Both the position numbers and the translations under genes were made by a program. From the NCBI GenBank assembly GCA_963764695.1, contig CAVXTW010000002.1:372001-436000 (forward strand): a stretch of DNA of 64,000 nucleotides. Reading direction: 5' to 3'. The DNA is from DATFRY01 sp963764695. GTDB taxonomy: Bacteria; Myxococcota_A; Polyangia; Haliangiales; Haliangiaceae. Below are positions 40,098 to 52,174 of this stretch, piece by piece; positions within the stretch are counted from its first letter, which is position 1; each line of letters begins with the position of its first letter. The notes beneath the pieces are model-generated. The model was not told the origin of the DNA. It did not search any database and saw only the letters and a list, made by a program, of their open reading frames with translations.

Positions 40098-40155
40098 CCG
40101 TACTCCCTGTAGACGGCGGTGCCGCCGGGATATTTCTCAGTGTAGCCCGGAAAGC

Positions 40156-40563
40156 TCAGGCGGCCGGTCGCAGCACCGGCTTGATGTCGAGCACCGGCGT
40201 GCCGTCGATCGCCTCGAGCGGGCCGACCCGGAGCCGGCCCGGCTCGATCTCGTGCACCCGCACCGGATGCAGGCCGATGGGATTGGGCCGGTCCTGCGAG
40301 CGCGTCGCGAACACGCCGGTCAGCGGCCTGCTCAGGTCGTCGCGCGGATGCACCTGCAGGACGTCGCGGCGGGCCGCGTGCAGCCAGGTGAACAGGAACA
40401 GGTCGTCGCCGGCCGCGACGCCGAGCAGCGCGTCGACCGCATCCGGTTCGATCTCGATCCACGCGTCCGGCGCGCCCTCGCTCCCCTGCATCGGAGCGCC
40501 CTCCAGACGCTGCAGCGAGGAGCGGACGAACCCGATCGGACGCAGCTCGAATGTCTCTGCCAT
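40156..40563 (-). CDS. trmO: TrmO-type tRNA methyltransferase (TsaA/UPF0066 family)
   Basis: 135 residues from ATG 40563. FELRPIGFVRSS at the N-terminus, DDLFLFTWLH, and the signature TRSQDRPNPIGLHPVRV are those of TrmO, which methylates N6 of threonylcarbamoyl-adenosine-37 in certain tRNAs using SAM through an unusual beta-barrel fold. The protein is shorter than E. coli TrmO because it lacks the C-terminal extension, as many bacterial members do. An upstream in-frame ATG at 40632 would add residues without similarity. Confidence 0.88.
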   Translation of the reverse strand: MAETFELRPIGFVRSSLQRLEGAPMQGSEGAPDAWIEIEPDAVDALLGVAAGDDLFLFTWLHAARRDVLQVHPRDDLSRPLTGVFATRSQDRPNPIGLHPVRVHEIEPGRLRVGPLEAIDGTPVLDIKPVLRPAA

Positions 40564-40857
40564 GACGCTCCAGTGGTACCACCTCGCCACGGCCTGCGCC
40601 GTTTGAGCACCTGGGCCCCCGTGTGCTGTCATGTGCGTCGGTGACGCGCCGCGCAGCAGGGCCCAAAAACCAGCTTCAGGGTACGTGCCCCGCCTCGCTG
40701 TTGCCTTTCGAGTCCGCGCAGCCGTCGCAGGCGATCGTCGTCGTCAAACGCGGTTCGGCTCCGTTATCATGCCGCCAGGCGGAGCGGCGTCCGCCCCAGG
40801 CGACGGTCATGCAGACCGTTCGCGACTAGCTCGTTTTCAACGCGAGGAGACGAAGCC

Positions 40858-43800
40858 ATGACGTTCCAGCGCAATGCCATCCTGCTGGCGATCGCAGGTC
40901 TGACGCTGTGCGGGCATGCCGCGACAGCCCTGGCGCAGGACTCGACCACCGGCGCGGTGCGCGGCGTGGTCGACGACAAGGCGTCCGGCGAGGTGGTCAT
41001 CGGCGCCACCGTGGTGGCTTCGGGTCCCGCCTTGCAGGGTACGCAGGCCAGCATCACCGACGAGACCGGGCAGTACACCATCGCCAACCTGCCGCCCGGC
41101 ACCTATCAGGTCGTCGTCTACTACGCCGACAGCAAGTTCTCGCGCACCAACGTGCTCATCCAGCTGGGCAAGGTCGCCAAGGTCAACATCAAGATCGACA
41201 CCGAGGCGCAGGCCGGCGAGACGATCGTCATCGAGGGGCGCGCGCCGCTCATCGATCAGCAGTTCGACAAAGACCGGCACCACCATCACCTCCGACTACA
41301 CGCGCAACGTTCCCACCGGCCGCACCTTCGGCGAGGTGCTGGGCGCGTCGGCCGGCTCGCAGTCCGACACCTACGGCACGTCGGTGGCCGGTTCTACCTC
41401 GGTCGAGAACACGTACATCGTCGAGGGCGTCAACACGACCGATCCCGGCTTCGGCCTGCTCAGCACCAACCTGCCCAACGAGTTCATCCAGGAGACCGAG
41501 GTCATCACCGGCGGCTACAACGCCGAGTACGGGCGCTCCACCGGCGGCGTCATCAACATCATCACCAAGTCCGGCTCCAACGAGTTTCACGGCTCGGTGT
41601 TCGGCTACTGGACGCCGGGCGCGCTGGTGGCCGACGAGCGGGTCTCGCCGCGGGCGGGCACCGCGATCGATCGCGAGGACAACCTCGCCAACAGCTTCGA
41701 CCTCGGCGCCGAGATCGGCGGCCCGATCATCAAGGACCGGCTCTGGTTCCACGCCGGCTTCAACCCGTCGTTCACGCAGAACGAGATCAGCCGCATCATC
41801 AACACCCAGGTCGACGAGAACGGCGACGGCACTCCGGATACCGACCAGAACGGGTTCGCCGTGCTCGAGGAGCTCGATCGCACCACCCGCGACGAGAACG
41901 CCGTGACCTACTTCTACTCCGCGAAGCTGACCGGCGCGGTCACGCCCGACCATCAGGGCTCGATCGCGGTCATGGGCAGCCCGGGCACCGAGGACGACTA
42001 CTTCCAGCTGCAGATGAACGGCGAGGAGTCGGCCATCTTCCAGACCGTGGACCACGACCGGCTCGACGTCTCCACGAAGTGGACGTCGAAGTTCTTCGAC
42101 AGCAAGACCCAGGTCGACGCCGTCGCCGGCTTTCACCGCGACATCATCGATCAGACTCCGGGCGACGGCGGCGACGCGATCCAGGTGCGCTACGAGCCGG
42201 ACGACACGTCGCTGGCCAGCTTCGGCCAGCAGGAGATGTCCTTCGGCGGCGTCCCCGGCGCGTGCGTCGACGGCGGCCCCGACGATCCGTATCCGCTGAT
42301 CACCAACTGCCCGGTCCCGCTCTACCGCACCGGCGGCATCGCCTTCGTCGAGGACACCGAGGCGACGCGCCTGTCCGGCCTGCTGTCGGCCACCCAGCGG
42401 GTCCAGGCCGCCGGCCACCACGTCATCAAGATGGGGGCCGACATCGAGGAGCAGGGCTTCGTCGACTCGCGCTACTACACGGGCGGGACCTGGTACCGCC
42501 AGCTCTCCAGCGGCACCTGGCAGCTGCGCCGCTTCTACACCCCGGAGAGCGACGGCGAGACGCCATGCGGCGTCGATCTCGACGGCGACGACGAGCCGGA
42601 CGCGCGCTGCAGCCCGATCGGCGAGGGTGGAGAGCTGTCCGGCGACACCACCACCCGCAATCTGGGCGCCTACCTCCAGGATTCCTGGTCGATCCTGCCC
42701 AACCTGACCCTCAACGCAGGCGTGCGCTGGGAGCAGCAGACGGTGTTCTCGGCCAAGCACATCCAGGGCGAGATCTCGCCGAGCACCGGCGAGCCGATCG
42801 CGGACGAGGCGTTCAAGCTGGAGAACATGCTCGCGCCGCGCGTCGGCGTGGTCTACGACTGGACCCAGGAGGGTCGGGCGAAGGTCTACGCCCACTTCGG
42901 CCGCTTCTACGAGTCCATCCCGATGGACATCAACGTGCGCGCCTACGGCGGCGAGGTGATCGCGCGCCGCAACCTCCCGCCCGAAGCGTGCGACCCGGCC
43001 GACCCGGTGGCGACATGCGACGAGGCCCTGGCCGGGGCCGAGACCTACAGCGGCGGCGGCGATGAGCTCGTCGCGCCGGGCATGAAGGCGCAGTACCTGG
43101 ACGAGTTCGTGCTGGGCAGCGACTACGAGGTGCTGCCCGACCTCAAGGTCGGCGCGGCGTGGATCCGCCGCGATCTCGGCCGCGTCATCGAGGACGTGTC
43201 GACCGACGGTTCGGCGACGTACATCATCGCCAACCCGGGCGAGGTGGACCGCGCTGCGGTCGCCGAGCTGCGCGAAGAGGCCATCGATGTCATGCAGAGC
43301 GACCCGAACCGCGCCGCGTACCTCAACTACCAGGCCAACGTGTTCGAGGGCGTGGGGATCTTCGACAAGCCGAAGCGGACCTACAACGCGCTGCAGATCA
43401 CGGCGGAGCGGCGCTTCACCAACGCGTTCATGATGACGGCGTCCTACACGTACTCGAAGCTGCGCGGTAACTTCCCCGGTCTGTTCTCGCCCGAGACCGG
43501 CCAGCTCGATCCGAACCTCACGTCGATGTACGACCTGCCCGAGCTGATGGCGAATCGCTACGGCGATCTGCCGGCCGACACGCCGCACCTGGTCAAGCTG
43601 GACGGCTTCTATCACCTGAACCTCGAGGAGGTCGGCTTCTTCAACTTCGGTGGCCGCGTCCGCGCGCAGTCCGGGCGGCCGATCAACACGCTCGGCGCGC
43701 ACCCGATCTACTCGCTCAACGAGTCGTACATCATCGAGCGCGGCACGGATGGTCGCACCGGGCTGACCACGCGCTTCGATCTTCAGCTCGGCTACGGGCG

Positions 43801-44068
43801 CAAGCTCAGCGACAGCACGCGCCTCGAGGCCTTCGTCACCATCTTCAACCTGTTCAACCAGCAGCCGGAGACCCGGGTGGACGAGACGTACACCTACGAG
43901 GACGTCAACCCGATCGTGGGTGGCGACTCCGAGGACCTGGCCCACCTCAAGGTGCTGGGCGGTGCCGAGGCGACCAACCGGGCGCCCGAGATCAACCCGA
44001 ACTACGGCAACACCAGCACCCGCCAGGACCCGCTCTCGGCCCGCTTCGGCCTCCGCCTGCTGTTCTGA
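40858..44068 (+). pseudogene. Oar-type TonB-dependent receptor with a +1 frameshift
   Basis: ATG 40858 has GAGGAGA upstream and opens a signal peptide ending ATALAQ. Residues 30-115 are a carboxypeptidase-regulatory beta-sandwich (GAVRGVVDDKASGEVVIGA, GQYTIANLPPGTYQVVV). The frame then fails near 41263. Dropping one T restores PLIDQQ-STKTGTTITSDYTRNVPTGR, and the second frame continues through the plug (VEGVNTTDPGFG, EVITGGYNAEYGRSTGG) and the barrel to the terminal aromatic in LRLLF. The total is about 1069 residues, normal for Oar-like outer-membrane receptors. One lesion in an otherwise perfect gene suggests a sequencing error or recent loss. Ligand unknown. Confidence 0.88.
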
Positions 44069-44096
44069 AGCCGCGCAACCCGACGAGCGTCAAAGT

Positions 44097-44126
44097 GGCC
44101 GCGCCTCTGCGCGGCCATTTTCTTTC
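44097..44126 (+). terminator. Intrinsic terminator after the receptor gene
   Basis: GGCCGCGC (44097-44104), loop CTCT, GCGCGGCC (44109-44116), followed by ATTTTCTTTC: an eight-base-pair GC stem with a T-rich tail, 28 bases after the stop codon. Confidence 0.85.
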
Positions 44127-44147
44127 GGCTCATGGCGCTATCCTCGA

Positions 44148-44675
44148 TTGATCAGCGTCCGCGACGTCCAGAGCGCTCTCGCACTGCTCGCTCGGCTGGG
44201 TGCCCCCGTCCGGCTGTTGCGCCATCACGAGCTCGTGGCGGAAGCGGCCAAGGAGATCGTCGAAGGCCTGGATGAGTTCAAAGGTGCCTTCGACCCGGTC
44301 ACGGTCATGGTGGGCGCCGCCCTCCACGACGCTGGCAAGATCACCCACCCGGACGAGATGCACGGACCCGGGCATCGGCACGAGGAAGAGGGTCGCAGAA
44401 TGCTCGAGGAGCAGGGGGTCGACGATCTGGCCCGGTTCTGCGTCACACACGCCCGATTCGATCAGCCCGAGCTTCCCCTGGAGGATCTGCTCGTCGCCTT
44501 GGCAGACAAGCTGTGGAAGGGCAAGAGGATCGATACGCTCGAGCGAAAGATCGTCGAACGGCTGGCGGCAGGCGCCGGCAGGCCGTTCTGGGACGTGTTC
44601 GCTGTCGCCGATGATCTCTTCGAGCGCATCGCCGCTGACGGCGACCGCCGACTGGCTCGCTCTCTCGACGGATGA
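44148..44675 (+). CDS. HD-domain phosphohydrolase
   Basis: 175 residues from a TTG at 44148, the only usable start in the frame. The metal-binding pattern of HD enzymes is present: RLLRHHELV (H26/H27), GAALHDAGK (H60, D61), GHRHEEEG and VALADKLWKG (Asp). Family members hydrolyse phosphate mono- or diesters of nucleotides or related compounds. It follows the receptor terminator by only about 20 bases and is transcribed independently. The substrate is not predictable. Confidence 0.82.
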   Translation: MISVRDVQSALALLARLGAPVRLLRHHELVAEAAKEIVEGLDEFKGAFDPVTVMVGAALHDAGKITHPDEMHGPGHRHEEEGRRMLEEQGVDDLARFCVTHARFDQPELPLEDLLVALADKLWKGKRIDTLERKIVERLAAGAGRPFWDVFAVADDLFERIAADGDRRLARSLDG

Positions 44676-44819
44676 CGCTACCGTCGCGCAGTTCGCTGAG
44701 AGGCTCGCCGGCGCCTGAGGTCGTTGCGCCCTGAGGGTCAGGACGGGATACCGCTAGGTCGCCTGACCGTTCGGCGATCTAGGTGTTGCGTCAGAGCCGT
44801 GCGACGCCCACGGGGCGGC

Positions 44820-45572
44820 TCACGGCGGCGGCGAGTCACGCTGACCTTTCGATCTGCCCGGAGACTCACCGAAGCCGAGCAGACCGCGTCGCTTCCACCC
44901 TGTGGTCAGGAGCCAGGCGGTGGCCCGCGCGGTGGGCCGTGGCATGGCCAGGAGCTCGCGCTGCCACGGCTCGTGGACGCGGACCGGCGCCTTCCAGCCG
45001 TCGAACCACGCCGCGCTCGAGTACGGGTCGAGAACCGACGCCGACGGCCGCGTGCCACCGCGCGCGATGTGGTGCCGCTGGTTGAGCAGCACGTAGCGAA
45101 CCGCGTGACGCACCTCGGTCGGCGTGCGCAGCGCACGGCAGTGGTAGCGCTCGGCGAACAACGAGCCCCTGCGGCCCAGGACGCGGTTGATCCCGCGTGC
45201 CACGCGGACGTTGAAGCCCTGCATCCCGCGCGCGAGCGCCTTCGCGCCCGTCGCCTCCACGATCATGTGCAGATGATTGGATAGCAGGTTGAACTCGACG
45301 ATGCGGAAGTCGTCCTTGTGCCCGCCCTTCGCGATCGCCGACCGCACCACGCGCAGCGGGTGGTAGCGCCGCAGCGACCCGACCCCGGCCAACACCCGCA
45401 TGGTGACGTGCTGCGGAAACCGCCCCGCGAAGCGCTCGCGCCGCACGTGCCCGACCTTCGACCGCCCTCGCGGCCGCCCCGCACCCGGCCGCCACCCACC
45501 CCGTCCCGTCGGCTTGCGAGCCCGATCGAGCGGGAGCTGCACGTGTCTCTTTCGCGGTCGTCGACTCGCCAT
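44820..45572 (-). CDS. REP-associated tyrosine transposase (RAYT, Y1_Tnp)
   Basis: 250 residues. The N-terminus WRPGAGRPRGRSKVGHVRRE and FPQHVTMRVLAGVGSLR are typical of RAYT proteins. HLH at 100-102 (FNLLSNHLHMIVEA) is the HUH metal site and Tyr143 (AERYHCRAL) the nucleophile. A C-terminal region with WFDGWKAPV follows. RAYTs are single-copy, domesticated relatives of IS200/IS605 transposases that handle REP hairpins. I did not identify REP copies in the flanks, although GTCTGACACC occurs just upstream (about 45598-45610). It is oriented like the acyl-CoA ligase gene but is probably independent. Confidence 0.88.
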   Translation of the reverse strand: MASRRPRKRHVQLPLDRARKPTGRGGWRPGAGRPRGRSKVGHVRRERFAGRFPQHVTMRVLAGVGSLRRYHPLRVVRSAIAKGGHKDDFRIVEFNLLSNHLHMIVEATGAKALARGMQGFNVRVARGINRVLGRRGSLFAERYHCRALRTPTEVRHAVRYVLLNQRHHIARGGTRPSASVLDPYSSAAWFDGWKAPVRVHEPWQRELLAMPRPTARATAWLLTTGWKRRGLLGFGESPGRSKGQRDSPPP

Positions 45573-45765
45573 AGATTCTGGGCAGAGTTTTATCAGCGAG
45601 GTCTGACACCGACGGGGACATCTCGGTTGGGTGCCGATTCATCCACGATGGCTGACACGTCAGCGCGCCGCATCCAGGCGCGTACCGCTCCCGCGACGAT
45701 CGTCGGTCGATGGACCACGGCCCGCGCCCGCCGCCTGGGCGGCGCTGCCCGGATCTGGCGCGGAG

Positions 45766-47292
45766 CTAGCGCAGCTCGCGCTTGAGGATCTTGCCGGTCG
45801 GGCCCTTGGGGAGGGAGTCGCGGAACTCGACGAGGCGCGGGTACTTGTAGGCGGCCAGCTTCTCCTTGCAGTAGGAGATGATGTCCTCGGCGGTGACGGT
45901 CTGGCCGGGGCGCAGGGCGAGGATGGCCTTGACCTCCTCGCCGTGGCTCTCGTGCGGGATGCCGACGACGGCGGCCTCGACCACGGCCGGGTGGGCGTAC
46001 AGGACCTCCTCGACCTCGCGCGGGTAGACGTTGAAGCCGCCGCGGATGATCATGTCCTTCTTGCGGTCGACGATGTAGTAGTAGCCGTCCTCGTCGCGCT
46101 GGCCGATGTCGCCGGTGCGGAACCAGCCGTCAACGATCGACTCGGCGGTCGCCTCGGGGCGGCGCCAGTAGCCCTTCATCACGTTGTGGCCCTTGATGCA
46201 GATCTCGCCGGGCACGCCGGGCTCGGTCACGACCTTGCCCTCGACGTCGATGAGCCGGAACTCGACGCCCCAGATCGGCTTGCCGATGGAGCCGATCTTC
46301 TTGCCGCCGCTCGGGTTGAATGACGCGACCGGCGACGTCTCCGACAGGCCGTAGCCCTCGAGGATGTCGGTCTTGAACTTCTGATCGAAGGCGTTCATCA
46401 CCTCCATCGGCATGGCCGAGCCGCCGGCGCAGGTTGCCGCCAGGGAGGCCAGCATCTCCGGCATGACCTCCGGGTGATGGAGCAGCGCGAAGTACATGGT
46501 GGGCACGCCGCCGAAGTACTTCACCTTGTGCTTCTGGATGAGCTGTGCGGCGACCAGCGGCTCGAAGCGCGGCATCAGCACGATGGTGCCGCCGCCGCGG
46601 ATGGTCGCGTTCTGCATCACGGTCTGCCCGAAGCTGTGAAACAGCGGCAGCACCGCCATCACCACGTGTTCGTCGATCGGGTACGGCACCGTCTGCCGCA
46701 TCATGTACTCGGCGTTGTAGAACAGGTTGAAGTGGGTGAGCTCGGCGCCCTTCGGCTTGCCGGTGGTGCCCGAGGTGTAGAGGATGACGGCGGTGTCGTC
46801 CGGGTTGGTGTCGGGCACCTCGGCGACCGGCGCCGCCGCGCCGCACAGCGCCGCGAAGTTGCTCGCACCCTCGGGGGCGGTCATGTCGGCGCGGTCCGCC
46901 TTGACCGCGATGAGGTGCTTGCAGGTGCCGGCGCGCGCGAAGCCGGCGCGGGCCTGGTCGAGGAAGCCCTCCCATGCGACCAGGACCTGGGCCTCGGAGT
47001 CCTGCAGGTGATACGCGATCTCGTCGGCGGTGAGCAGGACGTTGAGCGGGACGACCGGACAGGCCGCGTAGTGGGACCCGAAGTACGCCATGGTGAACTG
47101 GGGGACGTTGGGCAGCAGCAGGGCCACGTTCTGGCCGGGCGTGACGCCCAGTCCGCGCAGGGCGCCGGCGAACCGGCGGGCGATGCCGTCGACCATGGCG
47201 TACGGCACGCTGACGTCGTTGATGATGATGGCCGTCTTGGTGGGCTTTTCGCGGGCCGACTCGGCGAGCATCGTGGCGAGGTTCAGGCTCAT
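45766..47292 (-). CDS. Long-chain fatty-acid-CoA ligase family enzyme
   Basis: 508 residues from ATG 47292 (AAGGAGG five bases upstream). The adenylate-forming motifs are in order: VILYTSGTTGKPKGAELTH (P-loop), ILEGYGLSETSPVASFNP, WFRTGDIGQRDEDGYYYIVD and the catalytic Lys near the end, GPTGKILKRELR. It activates carboxylic acids, most likely medium or long fatty acids, to acyl-AMP and then CoA thioesters. An in-frame upstream extension reaches 47568 but has no family similarity. Confidence 0.93.
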   Translation of the reverse strand: MSLNLATMLAESAREKPTKTAIIINDVSVPYAMVDGIARRFAGALRGLGVTPGQNVALLLPNVPQFTMAYFGSHYAACPVVPLNVLLTADEIAYHLQDSEAQVLVAWEGFLDQARAGFARAGTCKHLIAVKADRADMTAPEGASNFAALCGAAAPVAEVPDTNPDDTAVILYTSGTTGKPKGAELTHFNLFYNAEYMMRQTVPYPIDEHVVMAVLPLFHSFGQTVMQNATIRGGGTIVLMPRFEPLVAAQLIQKHKVKYFGGVPTMYFALLHHPEVMPEMLASLAATCAGGSAMPMEVMNAFDQKFKTDILEGYGLSETSPVASFNPSGGKKIGSIGKPIWGVEFRLIDVEGKVVTEPGVPGEICIKGHNVMKGYWRRPEATAESIVDGWFRTGDIGQRDEDGYYYIVDRKKDMIIRGGFNVYPREVEEVLYAHPAVVEAAVVGIPHESHGEEVKAILALRPGQTVTAEDIISYCKEKLAAYKYPRLVEFRDSLPKGPTGKILKRELR

Positions 47293-47442
47293 GGTCCCCT
47301 CCTTCGCGGCCATCCTACAGGACGCGAAATCGACGGTGTCGCTTTTCGCGAGGGCGCCTTCGCGCCGAAAGTGCATCGACGCGCGAAATCCTGGCGCGGC
47401 GAGGGGGCGGCGCGGCGCGGGGCGTGGGGGTACAATGGCGCC

Positions 47443-47790
47443 ATGGAGCCGTGCGTCGGCGAGATGGTGTGCCCGCCCCCGACCATCGGGTGGTCGGCGC
47501 TGCTCCTCTGGACCATCACGGTCTACGGCGTGCTCGGCATCCTGAGCATCTTCACCGTGGCGGTCCACTGGCGCGAGCCGACCGGGACCGGAGCCCGGAT
47601 CCTGCGCATCCTGTCGTGGCTCGACATCGGCTCCGCGGCGCTGGCGATCCTGGTCATCATGCTGGTCATCGATGCGCCGCAGGCGGCCACCGCCGTGATC
47701 GCGGTGCAGCTGTTCCTGGCCGCGCTGTGCCGCACCGCGGCGAGGCGGCGGTCGCCGGCCGATCTGCCGACCGCGCGCGCCCTGCGCTGA
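47443..47790 (+). CDS. Small membrane protein, function unknown
   Basis: 115 residues. Three hydrophobic segments are visible: about residues 15-35 (SALLLWTITVYGVLGILSIF), 55-75 (IGSAALAILVIMLV) and 80-98 (ATAVIAVQLFLAALC). A basic tail CRTAARRRS follows, suggesting an inner-membrane protein with a cytoplasmic C-terminus. It is divergent from the ligase gene and immediately precedes the patatin gene. No family is recognised. Confidence 0.6.
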   Translation: MEPCVGEMVCPPPTIGWSALLLWTITVYGVLGILSIFTVAVHWREPTGTGARILRILSWLDIGSAALAILVIMLVIDAPQAATAVIAVQLFLAALCRTAARRRSPADLPTARALR

Positions 47791-47798
47791 GAGGCCGC

Positions 47799-48566
47799 GT
47801 GCACGGCCGTCCGCTGCGCAACATCCTGGCCGATCGACCGTTCGCGCTCGCCCTGTCGTCCGGCTTCTTCGGCTTCTACGCGCACGCCGGGGTGGCCGAG
47901 GCGCTCGAGGAGGCGGGGCTGATGCCGGCGCGGCTGTCCGGCTCGAGCGCGGGCGCGCTGGTCGCCGGCCTGTGGGCCGCGGGCATGCCGGCGGCGCAGA
48001 TGACCGCCGAGCTGCTGGCGCTCGAGCGGATCGACTTCTGGGATCCGCGGCCGGGGCTCGGCCTCCTGCGCGGCGAGCTGTTTCGCCGCCGGCTCGAGCG
48101 GCTGCTTCCAGCCGGGAGCTTCGCCGCGTGCCGCGTGCCGCTGTCGGTCTCCGCGTTCGACCTCCGCGCGCGCCGCACCATCGTGCTCGAGGCAGGCGAT
48201 CTGGCCAGCGCGCTGGTCGCGTCGTGCGCGTTCCCCGGGCTCCTGCAGCCGGTGCGGCGCGAGGGGCGGCTGCTCAGCGACGGCGGCATCGCCGACCGAC
48301 CCGGGCTGGCCGGGCTGCGCGGTCAGCCGGCCGGCGAGGCCACGCTCTATCACTGCCTCGCCACCCGCTCGCCGTGGCGCCGGCGCCGCAGCCCGGTGTT
48401 CGAGGCGCCGGCGCGCCGCGACACCATCACGCTGCGCATACTCGGCCTGCCCCGGGTGCACCCGTTCCGACTGCAGGCCGGGCGCGCGGCGCTGGCCGCG
48501 GCGCGCGAGGCGGCCCGCCGGGCGCTGGCCGAGCCGGCGGCTGCCGTGCTCGACGTCGCCGCGTAG
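47799..48566 (+). CDS. Patatin-like phospholipase
   Basis: 255 residues from GTG 47799, with GAGAGG upstream. The Ser-Asp dyad is clear: oxyanion-loop region LALSSGFFGFYAHAG, nucleophile elbow GSSAG (48-52, Ser50) and SDGGIAD (160-166, Asp161). The Gly-rich oxyanion motif is less regular than usual (SSGFFG). It begins nine bases after the small membrane protein gene and should form one unit with it. It probably acts as a lipid acyl hydrolase. Confidence 0.85.
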   Translation: MHGRPLRNILADRPFALALSSGFFGFYAHAGVAEALEEAGLMPARLSGSSAGALVAGLWAAGMPAAQMTAELLALERIDFWDPRPGLGLLRGELFRRRLERLLPAGSFAACRVPLSVSAFDLRARRTIVLEAGDLASALVASCAFPGLLQPVRREGRLLSDGGIADRPGLAGLRGQPAGEATLYHCLATRSPWRRRRSPVFEAPARRDTITLRILGLPRVHPFRLQAGRAALAAAREAARRALAEPAAAVLDVAA

Positions 48567-48646
48567 CAGCATCGGGGCTCGCGCCGAAAAGCGGCGGTTA
48601 GCGGGCGGCGCTGGCGCCCGGCCGGAGCGGGCGCGACCATGGCGGC

Positions 48647-49423
48647 ATGCGGCGAGCGCGCGCGGCCGGCTCACCCTGGATCGGATCGCTGCTGGTGCAC
48701 GGCGGCCTGGTCGGCCTGGCCCTCGTGTGCCGCTCCGATCGCGATCGATCGCGCGAGGAGACCGAGCGAGCGGTCGCCTTCATCGATGTCGAGGCCGCGT
48801 GGGACGAGGCTGCGCCCGATCCGGAGTCGCGCGCGGAGACGGGTCAGGCCGGCGGCCCGGCAGCACCGGCTTCCATCGCAGGACCACCGTCGCCGGCATC
48901 GCGCGCGGCGCCGCCAGCCGTGAAAAGACGAGCGGAATCGGAACACGCGGACGACACGGAGCCGTCGGCGGTGAGCTCCGCGTCGGCGCGCATCGCGGCG
49001 ACTCGCCCTTCAATTACACCCGCGACGGGTGGCAACGAGGGCCGGAACGGCATCGGGAGCGGCATCGGCCGCGGAGCGGGCACCGGCAGCGGGGCGGGCG
49101 CCGGCGCGGGTCGCGGTAGGGGCGGAGCAGGTACGGTCGTGCGCGTGCGCTCACCGCCGCGCCAGCCGCGATCGAGGGCGCGGCCGGCGCGGCTGGTCTA
49201 CCCCGTCCGCGATCGCGAGGAGCGCCCCGGCGAGGTCTTCGTCGTCGTGCTGACCGTGAACGAGAAGGGCTACGTCGTGGGTGTGCGCCTCGAGCAGGGC
49301 GTGAGCCGCGATCGCGACGAGAAGGCGCTGAACGCGGTGTGGCGATTTCACTACGACCCGGCGCTCGACCGCGACGGCCGCCCGATCCGATCGCAGGTGG
49401 TTCAGCGCTTCATGGTCGAGTGA
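48647..49423 (+). CDS. TonB-family (energy transducer-like) protein
   Basis: 258 residues. A short N-terminal hydrophobic helix (about 10-28) anchors it, followed by a long Ala/Pro/Gly/Ser-rich linker with GIGSGIGRGAGTGSGAGAG repeats, and a C-terminal TonB_C-like domain (about 190-258: VFVVVLTVNEKGYVVGVRL...ALNAVWRFHYDPALDRDGRPI). It could couple proton motive force to an outer-membrane receptor, perhaps the Oar-type receptor nearby, though no ExbB/ExbD genes are in the window. Its stop overlaps a possible GTG start (49420) of the kinase frame. Confidence 0.78.
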   Translation: MRRARAAGSPWIGSLLVHGGLVGLALVCRSDRDRSREETERAVAFIDVEAAWDEAAPDPESRAETGQAGGPAAPASIAGPPSPASRAAPPAVKRRAESEHADDTEPSAVSSASARIAATRPSITPATGGNEGRNGIGSGIGRGAGTGSGAGAGAGRGRGGAGTVVRVRSPPRQPRSRARPARLVYPVRDREERPGEVFVVVLTVNEKGYVVGVRLEQGVSRDRDEKALNAVWRFHYDPALDRDGRPIRSQVVQRFMVE

Positions 49424-49479
49424 CGCCCACCTCGACGGTCATCGACACTGCCTCGACGCGAAGCAGGTATGATGGTCGT

Positions 49480-52173
<2,694 letters not shown>

Positions 52174-52174
52174 C

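Noticed and set aside
41249..43945. 898-residue minus-strand open frame
   Set aside because: Antisense to the Oar-type receptor barrel; no motif and no start signal.
47431..47436. TACAAT as a -10 element for the small membrane protein gene
   Set aside because: No acceptable -35 at 16-18 bases; and it lies only seven bases from the start codon.
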